From Acidobacteriota bacterium (lineage in GTDB: Bacteria > Acidobacteriota > Vicinamibacteria > Vicinamibacterales > Fen-181), in assembly GCA_003157675.1 (NCBI GenBank), contig PMKG01000413.1:1-5717 (forward strand): a stretch of DNA of 5,717 nt, read 5' to 3'. The position numbers and the translations under genes were made by a program. Below, one piece after another: positions 1 to 3,982 of this stretch. The first letter of the stretch is position 1; every line of letters begins with the position of its first letter. Below the pieces are notes generated by a model, which worked only from the letters and a program-made list of their open reading frames with translations, was not told the DNA's origin and did not search any database.

Positions 1-21
1 TGACTCATACAGATCAAGGGC

Positions 22-429
22 GTGGCCGACACGCCTCGGCGCCTGGATGTCCGCGCCGCGGACCTGATGGCTCACGCGGCGTCAACAGCCGACGCCGAGC
101 GCATGGCCGGGGAAGTGGCGGCGCGGCTGGCGGCGGCGGAACTGGTGTACCGCGACTGTCTCTCGATGATGCTGACGGTCGACAGGCCGGCGCTTCCGGC
201 CCTGCCGGGCTCTCACGCGGCGCCGGTGGTGAAGCTCACGGCCGCGGAATCTCGCGCGGTGTTCGCGGCCAGGCGCGCCGACACGGTGCATGTGCTCGAC
301 CGGTGCTCGGCCGAGCAGTTGAACCGGATCGGCCTCGAACCGTCCCGCGGTCCGATGACCGTGGCCGATCTCGTGGCGCTGATGCTCGCGCACGACACCG
401 ATAACCTCGGAGACCTGGTTCTCAGGTAA
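22..429 (+). CDS. DinB-like four-helix-bundle domain protein, probable degenerate metal site
   Basis: A 135-residue protein that looks like a compact single-domain DinB/DinB_2 (DUF664-like) protein. The N-terminal DTPRRL (residues 3-8) matches the start of helix 1 in this family. AGEVAARLAAAELVYRD (29-45) corresponds to the usual W-S-x-x-E-V-x-A-H-L-x-D-x-E helix. MLTVDRPALPALPG (50-63) is the characteristic loop after helix 2. MTVADLVALMLAHDTDNL (112-129) is the final helix. DinB-fold proteins normally bind a divalent metal through three histidines and include thiol-dependent transferases; many have no known function. Here the first His is Arg35 and the last is Asn128; only His124 remains, so a metal-dependent activity is doubtful. 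The GTG start at 22 is the only plausible one near the N terminus, since an in-frame stop lies at 1-3. The ribosome-binding site is poor: AAGGG ends one base before the GTG. The gene is convergent with the hydrolase at 481. The fold call is fairly secure; the function is unknown. Confidence 0.72.
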   Translation: MADTPRRLDVRAADLMAHAASTADAERMAGEVAARLAAAELVYRDCLSMMLTVDRPALPALPGSHAAPVVKLTAAESRAVFAARRADTVHVLDRCSAEQLNRIGLEPSRGPMTVADLVALMLAHDTDNLGDLVLR

Positions 430-480
430 GCCGCTAACACGTCCGAGGGCCGCACCCGATTGGCGCCAGACGTCTCGAGT
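430..480. other. Short convergent intergenic gap
   Basis: Only 51 bases separate the stop of the DinB-like gene from the stop of the oppositely oriented hydrolase gene. I looked for a shared bidirectional terminator and found no convincing GC stem followed by a T run on either strand. Termination here may be Rho-dependent or may lie inside the coding ends. Confidence 0.5.
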
Positions 481-1422
481 TCATGGGGTTGGCGCTGGAC
501 ACGACTCAGGCCGGTCGTCGTCCGACGGTCCATGCGGCCACCGTGTCGGCTCAGGCGCCACGAGCCATCCGTTCATCTTCGACACCTCGTAGACGGGCGC
601 TCCGGTTCGGTCGACCCCCACCTGCTTGGTGAAATGAACGGCATCCGCATTCCCGTTCATGGCCTGCACGATCAACTCGGCGATGAGCGGGGTCAGGCGA
701 CCCGGCGCCGACATGTGCCGCCCGAGAGGAATCGGCCAGAGAAGCCAGGGCGTCTTCACGCGGACGTTCCAGCACTGCGTGTCAACGGGATCCACGGCGG
801 CGATGTCGCGCCGGGAGTGGATCATGATATCGCTCGTGAAGAACCGATACGCGCGGCGGACGTTGCGTGGAACGTCCCCATAGCTCAGACGCCGGGCCGT
901 CCAGTTGATCGGATCGATGTAGATGAGCAGATCGACCGGGATGTGTCGCTTCTCGAGCGCAGCAGCCACGTCGTTGACACACGAGCCCCAGCTGTAACCG
1001 GTGAGGCACAGGAAATCGACGCTCTCTTCCTCGTAGTCGGCGGCGATCTTCCGGACGTAGTCGTCTACCTTCGAGAAGTGCCCGTGGATGTCGAAGACCA
1101 GCGTGTTGCCCGCAGCCGCGGCTCGGCGCTCCGTTTCCACCTTCAGCGCGCCAATCGATCGTGTTGACCCGTACCGGATGGGGGACCCGTTGAAATGATA
1201 GGCGCGTCCGGACACCACGCGGCGACTGCTTCTCGGGACGGCGGATGGGTGAGCGACGTCCGCGGTTCGTGGGCCGGGCTGCCCGGTCGCTCCGGCCGAC
1301 TGACCGTACCCGGCCAGCGTCAGCGTGACGATGACACCGAGTACCAGTCCCACGCCAGCGGCTGGCGGACACGTCCTCGGAGCGAGCAGGCAATACCGAT
1401 GCGTCCGCGGGTTCGACTTCAC
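481..1422 (-). CDS. Exported alpha/beta-hydrolase-like protein (GYSWG)
   Basis: A 313-residue protein with a basic n-region (about residues 1-20) and a hydrophobic segment AAGVGLVLGVIVTLTLAGYG (21-40), followed by small residues. This fits a signal peptide or an N-terminal membrane anchor, so the product likely acts outside the cytoplasm. The core reads as an alpha/beta-hydrolase: strand NTLVFDIHGHF (106-116), a helix (118-133), strand VDFLCLTGYSWGS (135-147) with the nucleophile elbow G-x-S-x-G at 142-146 and candidate nucleophile Ser144, another helix, then strand LLIYIDPI (165-172). Asp170 is a candidate acid. His236 (in GRHMSAPG) is one candidate for the catalytic histidine, but this is unproven. 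The C-terminal 25 residues are Pro/Asp-rich and probably disordered. No closer family is recognised; an esterase, lipase or thioesterase role is possible, and substrate is unknown. The start is GTG with no visible Shine-Dalgarno; no better start exists before the hydrophobic segment. Last gene of a minus-strand run of three, 76 bases after the permease. Confidence 0.7.
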   Translation of the reverse strand: MKSNPRTHRYCLLAPRTCPPAAGVGLVLGVIVTLTLAGYGQSAGATGQPGPRTADVAHPSAVPRSSRRVVSGRAYHFNGSPIRYGSTRSIGALKVETERRAAAAGNTLVFDIHGHFSKVDDYVRKIAADYEEESVDFLCLTGYSWGSCVNDVAAALEKRHIPVDLLIYIDPINWTARRLSYGDVPRNVRRAYRFFTSDIMIHSRRDIAAVDPVDTQCWNVRVKTPWLLWPIPLGRHMSAPGRLTPLIAELIVQAMNGNADAVHFTKQVGVDRTGAPVYEVSKMNGWLVAPEPTRWPHGPSDDDRPESCPAPTP

Positions 1423-1431
1423 GAGGGCGCC

Positions 1432-1437
1432 ATTATG
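1432..1437 (-). promoter_or_regulatory. Candidate -10 element (CATAAT) for the hydrolase gene
   Basis: On the minus strand, CATAAT (five of six matches to TATAAT) lies nine bases before the GTG start at 1422. This is about the distance from a -10 box to a transcription start, so the mRNA could begin at or very near the start codon. That would be leaderless and would fit the missing Shine-Dalgarno sequence. No good -35 box sits 16-18 bases upstream: a TTGACG on the same strand is 25 bases away, which is too far. Read as a suggestion only; transcription through from the permease gene is the alternative. Confidence 0.28.
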
Positions 1438-1449
1438 ACACGCGGCACT

Positions 1450-1472
1450 TCGATTGGCGGGACGTCAATCGA
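1450..1472. repeat. Perfect 7-bp inverted repeat with 9-base spacer
   Basis: TCGATTG (1450-1456) and CAATCGA (1466-1472) form a perfect dyad around GCGGGACGT. It lies in the 76-base gap between the permease stop and the hydrolase start. The size and symmetry suit either a small operator or a weak RNA hairpin. There is no following T tract on the minus strand, so it is not a typical intrinsic terminator. It lies just upstream of the candidate -10 element, where a regulator could act. It could also be chance. Confidence 0.35.
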
Positions 1473-1498
1473 CGAATCGGGGAGAAAATGGCGGCATC

Positions 1499-2833
1499 CT
1501 ACCGTGCCGCTGCCGCCGGCAGGGCGTCCTTGCGCCGTTTCCAGTAGAAATAGACCGGCACGCCCAGCGCCAGGAACAGCAGGCCCGCCCAAGCCTGCGC
1601 CGGGCGCTGGACGAGCGTCACCGCGACGAACCACGCCGACATCGCGACGAAGAACAGCGGCGTCCACGGATAGAACGGCACGCGCGACACCCGCTCGGCG
1701 TCCGGCAGGCGCCGGCGGAAGATGAACACGCTCGCGGCGGCGAGGCCGAAGAAGATCCAGTCGGTGAAGACGACGTAGGAAATCAGGTTCTCGAACGTTC
1801 CCCAGAAGAGGATCAACATCACGGCCCAGAGCGACTGCGCCAGGATGGCGAACGCCGGCGTCCGGAAGCGGGGATGCACCTCGGCCACCCGTTTGAAGAA
1901 CAGCCCCTCGTTCGCCATCGCAAAATAGATGCGCGGCGCCGTGAGCGTGTAGATCCCGACCACGCCGAACGTCGAGACGAAGATCGCGAGCGAGATGGCC
2001 GAGCCGCCGGCCGTCCCGAATACGCGGGAGACTGCATCCGCGGCGACGCGCGGGGAGGCTGCGATCTCCTGCGGCGTCAGCAGGAACATGTAGGAGACGT
2101 TCACCAGGATGTAGATGAGCGTGACGGCCGCCGTGCCGACGATCATCGCCAGCGGGATCGTTCGGCGCGGGTCGCGGACCTCGGCCGTGGCGTAGGTGGC
2201 GTGCTGCCAGCCCCCCGTCGACCAGAGCACGCCGACCATCGCGGTCGCGAGGCCGGCGCCGAGGCCGCCCGGAATCGTCGGGGCCGAAAAGGCGAAGTTC
2301 GTCGTGTGGGCCGAGCCGAAGGCGAAGCCCACGGCCACGAGCGCCGCGATGCCGGCGATCTTGAGGACGGTGAACACGTCCGAGAAGATCGCGCCCGCCT
2401 TCACGCCCACCACGTTGACGGCCGTGAGCAGCAGCAGCCCCGAAACGGCGACGACCTTCGTGCCCGCCGCGCCGAGCGGCACGAAGTAGCCGAAGTAGGT
2501 GGCGAACGCGACGCTCAGAGCCCCCAGGCCGCCCGCGTTGACGACGAGGAAGTACGCCCAGCCGAAGAGGAAGCCAACCAGGCCGCCGTACGCTTCGGTC
2601 AGATACGCGTACTCGCCGCCGGCCCGAGGCATCAGCGCCGCCAGTTCCGCGAACGTCAGCGCTCCCGACATCGCCATGAGGCCGCCAACCGCCCACACGG
2701 CCATGATCAGCCAGGGCGAAGGCAGCGCGTGGGCGATCAGCGACGGCGTCAGGAAGATGCCCGAGCCGATCGTGCCCCCGATCGCAATCATCGTCATGTC
2801 GAAGAGCGTCAGGCTGCGGCGCAGTTCGGCCAT
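1499..2833 (-). CDS. APC-superfamily amino acid permease
   Basis: A 444-residue inner-membrane transporter with about 12 hydrophobic helices, the usual length for the family. Family marks are plain: helix 1 with TIGSGIFLTP (21-30), the unwound Gly-Ser-Gly substrate-binding stretch; FAELAALMPRAGGEYAYL (61-78), the conserved helix 2-3 junction; and WSTGGWQHATYATAEVRDPRR (204-224), the helix 6 and following loop typical of the prokaryotic LAT-like branch (SteT/YfnA type exchangers and permeases). Proteins of this branch move neutral or other amino acids by proton symport or exchange; the substrate cannot be read here. The tail WKRRKDALPAAAAR is cytoplasmic and basic. ATG 2833 is chosen because MAELRRSLTLFDMTMIAIGG is a normal N terminus and AGGGTGA sits five bases upstream. 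GTG 2842, which overlaps the upstream stop as GTGA, is the alternative and adds three residues. Cotranscribed with the DMT exporter gene; the ORF can be extended far upstream, but that extension is Arg-rich shadow inside the exporter gene. Confidence 0.93.
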   Translation of the reverse strand: MAELRRSLTLFDMTMIAIGGTIGSGIFLTPSLIAHALPSPWLIMAVWAVGGLMAMSGALTFAELAALMPRAGGEYAYLTEAYGGLVGFLFGWAYFLVVNAGGLGALSVAFATYFGYFVPLGAAGTKVVAVSGLLLLTAVNVVGVKAGAIFSDVFTVLKIAGIAALVAVGFAFGSAHTTNFAFSAPTIPGGLGAGLATAMVGVLWSTGGWQHATYATAEVRDPRRTIPLAMIVGTAAVTLIYILVNVSYMFLLTPQEIAASPRVAADAVSRVFGTAGGSAISLAIFVSTFGVVGIYTLTAPRIYFAMANEGLFFKRVAEVHPRFRTPAFAILAQSLWAVMLILFWGTFENLISYVVFTDWIFFGLAAASVFIFRRRLPDAERVSRVPFYPWTPLFFVAMSAWFVAVTLVQRPAQAWAGLLFLALGVPVYFYWKRRKDALPAAAAR

Positions 2834-2838
2834 CGGGT

Positions 2839-2845
2839 TCACCCT
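2839..2845 (-). promoter_or_regulatory. Ribosome-binding site of the permease, overlapping the upstream stop
   Basis: On the minus strand AGGGTGA lies five bases before ATG 2833. Its TGA is the stop codon of the DMT exporter. A ribosome finishing the exporter therefore ends on the permease initiation site, a standard layout for translational coupling. The site also supports ATG 2833 over GTG 2842, since using the GTG would rely on the weaker GGAAG four bases before it. Confidence 0.6.
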
Positions 2846-3810
2846 GCTTCCGCGACAGGCGCGTCGGCGTCGGCCGCGTGTTCGGAGCGTGTCACGAGAG
2901 CGACGGCGGGGACGATGATCGCGGCGCCGATGAGGATGAAGCGATCGAGCGACTCGCCGAGGAACGCCCAGCCGAGCAGGACGGCCACGACCGGGTTGAC
3001 GTAGGCGTAGGTCGCCACCTTCGACGTCGCGACGTGGCGCAGCAGCCAGATGTAGGCCGAGTAGCCGACCCAGGATCCGAAGACGACCAGATACGCGATG
3101 GCGCCGATGCTGGTGGCGTTCCATACGGCGCGATGGTGTTCGCCGAGCAGCGTGGCCGCGCCGACGTTGATCAGGCCCGCACAGAGCATCTGCCAGCCGC
3201 TCGCGACCAGCGGGTCGACCGCGACCTTCCAGCGGCGCGAGAGGACCGACCCGAACGCCCAGCAGAACGACGAGCCGAGCAGGGCGAGGCAGGCGCCGAG
3301 TTCGGCCCACCCCAGCGTCGGCCCGGTCGCGATCTTCGGCCAGAACAGCACCGCGACGCCCAGGCCGCCGAGCGCGACGCCGGCGACACCGGACGGCCGG
3401 ACCCTGTCGCCGGTTGGCAGGACGAATCGCTCCACCAGCAGGAACCAGATGGGGACGATGGCGACCAGGAGCGCGGAGAGTCCGGACGGCAGGAAGAGCT
3501 CGGCCCAGGCCAGGACGGAGTTCGAGATGCTCAGCAGCAACACGCCGATGAAACCGAGCTGGAGCAGTTGACGGCGGGTGACGCGAACGCGCCGGCCGGT
3601 CAGCGCGCAGAAGACGAGCATCAGCGAGCCCGACACCGAGAACCTCGAGCCGGCGAGCAGGATCGGGGGCACGCGTTCGACCGCGACGCGGATGCCGAGG
3701 TACGTGGAGCCCCAGAAGACGTAGACCAGGGCGAACGCGAGAATCGTGATCGAGCGGCGACTCGTGGGCAACCTCCGCGTCAGTCTATCCGAATCGACGT
3801 GGTTCGGCAT
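2839..3810 (-). CDS. yedA: EamA/DMT-family exporter, YedA-like
   Basis: A 323-residue inner-membrane protein with ten predicted helices in two EamA repeats. The first repeat opens with VFWGSTYLGIRVAVERVPP (31-49), which matches the WGSTY...I..G.E..PP signature of E. coli YedA. AELFLPSGLSALLVAIVP (103-120) and the second-repeat motifs SFCWAFGSVLSRRW (181-194) and TYAYVNPVVAVLLGWAFLGE (267-286) also follow YedA closely. Members of this 10-TMS drug/metabolite exporter family are thought to export metabolites or amino-acid-like compounds; the substrate of YedA itself is not firmly known. The gene symbol marks subfamily resemblance, not proven orthology. ATG 3810 has no Shine-Dalgarno; upstream bases are the CTGGCGA-type repeats. 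A GGAGG at 3779-3775 on the coding strand lies inside the gene but has no suitable start after it. First gene of the minus-strand run, coupled to the permease, and divergent from the M28 peptidase. Confidence 0.92.
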   Translation of the reverse strand: MPNHVDSDRLTRRLPTSRRSITILAFALVYVFWGSTYLGIRVAVERVPPILLAGSRFSVSGSLMLVFCALTGRRVRVTRRQLLQLGFIGVLLLSISNSVLAWAELFLPSGLSALLVAIVPIWFLLVERFVLPTGDRVRPSGVAGVALGGLGVAVLFWPKIATGPTLGWAELGACLALLGSSFCWAFGSVLSRRWKVAVDPLVASGWQMLCAGLINVGAATLLGEHHRAVWNATSIGAIAYLVVFGSWVGYSAYIWLLRHVATSKVATYAYVNPVVAVLLGWAFLGESLDRFILIGAAIIVPAVALVTRSEHAADADAPVAEAG

Positions 3811-3814
3811 ACGG

Positions 3815-3835
3815 CTGGCGACTGGCGACTGGCGG
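3815..3835 (+). repeat. Three tandem heptamers (CTGGCGA type)
   Basis: CTGGCGA at 3815-3821 and 3822-3828 is followed by CTGGCGG at 3829-3835. The array ends four bases before the ATG of the exporter on the other strand, so it occupies the place where a ribosome-binding site would be. Seven-base periodicity does not fit coding. It could arise by replication slippage and may vary in copy number between strains. Confidence 0.65.
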
Positions 3836-3836
3836 C

Positions 3837-3894
3837 CGGATCACACCAATCCGCTGCCAGCCAAAGCGCACTCCGGTTCTCCAACCGTGATCCG
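3837..3894. repeat. Perfect 8-bp inverted repeat, arms 42 bases apart
   Basis: CGGATCAC (3837-3844) and GTGATCCG (3887-3894) are perfect inverted copies. The arms are too far apart for a compact terminator. They could be two half-sites for a looping regulator, or chance in a GC-rich spacer. Confidence 0.35.
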
Positions 3895-3902
3895 CTGCGA
3901 GC
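3849..3902 (+). repeat. Imperfect 13-bp direct repeat, 41-base period
   Basis: ATCCGCTGCCAGC (3849-3861) and ATCCGCTGCGAGC (3890-3902) match at 12 of 13 positions. Their starts are 41 bases apart, close to four helical turns, so both would face the same side of the DNA. The right copy partly overlaps one arm of the inverted repeat at 3887-3894 and the candidate peptidase -35 box begins in it, at 3903 immediately after the copy ends. Confidence 0.4.
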
Positions 3903-3972
3903 TTGCCACTGTCCTCGCTTTGTGTGAAACTGCGCCGTCGTCGGACGGTCTGTGCCTGCCCCCATCCCATAC

Positions 3973-3978
3973 AAGGAG
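3973..3978 (+). promoter_or_regulatory. Ribosome-binding site of the M28 peptidase
   Basis: AAGGAG lies four bases before the ATG at 3983. It is the strongest Shine-Dalgarno in the window and fixes the peptidase start. Confidence 0.85.
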
Positions 3979-3982
3979 CTTC

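Larger units (their letters stand above)
3811..3982. promoter_or_regulatory. Divergent intergenic control region
   Basis: This 172-base stretch must hold the promoters for the exporter (leftward) and peptidase (rightward). Besides the repeats listed separately, it contains two small perfect hairpins: CGGTT/AACCG with a 4-base loop (3874-3887) and CCGTC/GACGG with a 4-base loop (3935-3948), the latter in the likely peptidase leader. For the peptidase, TTGCCA (3903-3908) is a good -35 box, but the hexamer 17 bases on is GAAACT (3926-3931), only half matching, so the promoter call is weak. I see no convincing leftward promoter. No credible small gene is present; open frames of about 60 codons on the minus strand have no family resemblance. 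Confidence 0.5.

Noticed and set aside
509..533. Resemblance between GTCGTCCGACGGTCC in the hydrolase 3' end and GTCGTCGGACGGTCT at 3938-3951
   Set aside because: Short, GC-rich and partly self-complementary; one copy encodes the Asp-rich tail. Most likely coincidence rather than a dispersed repeat.
460..1167. Open frame of 235 codons on the plus strand opposite the hydrolase
   Set aside because: No recognisable domain and it starts in the convergent gap without a ribosome-binding site. The minus-strand frame has the signal segment and GYSWG motif.
1442..1471. TTGACG on the minus strand as a -35 box for the hydrolase promoter
   Set aside because: It is 25 bases from the CATAAT hexamer, well outside the 16-18 base spacing for a housekeeping sigma factor promoter.
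1454..3004. Open frame of 516 codons on the plus strand across the permease gene
   Set aside because: The translation is a low-complexity mix of Arg, Glu, Asp and His, without any fold signature. The minus-strand frame has a full set of APC motifs.
2834..3310. Upstream extension of the permease frame to give a 603-residue fusion protein
   Set aside because: The extra part is Arg-rich nonsense lying in another frame of the exporter gene; the natural APC N terminus starts at 2833 with its own ribosome-binding site.
2878..3927. Open frame of 349 codons on the plus strand across the exporter gene
   Set aside because: Highly charged, Arg/Asp/Gln-rich translation typical of the antisense of a hydrophobic transporter; the EamA reading is clear.
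3780..3974. Small open frames of 61-64 codons on the minus strand in the divergent spacer
   Set aside because: No ribosome-binding site, no family resemblance, and they run through the repeats and into the exporter start in a different frame.
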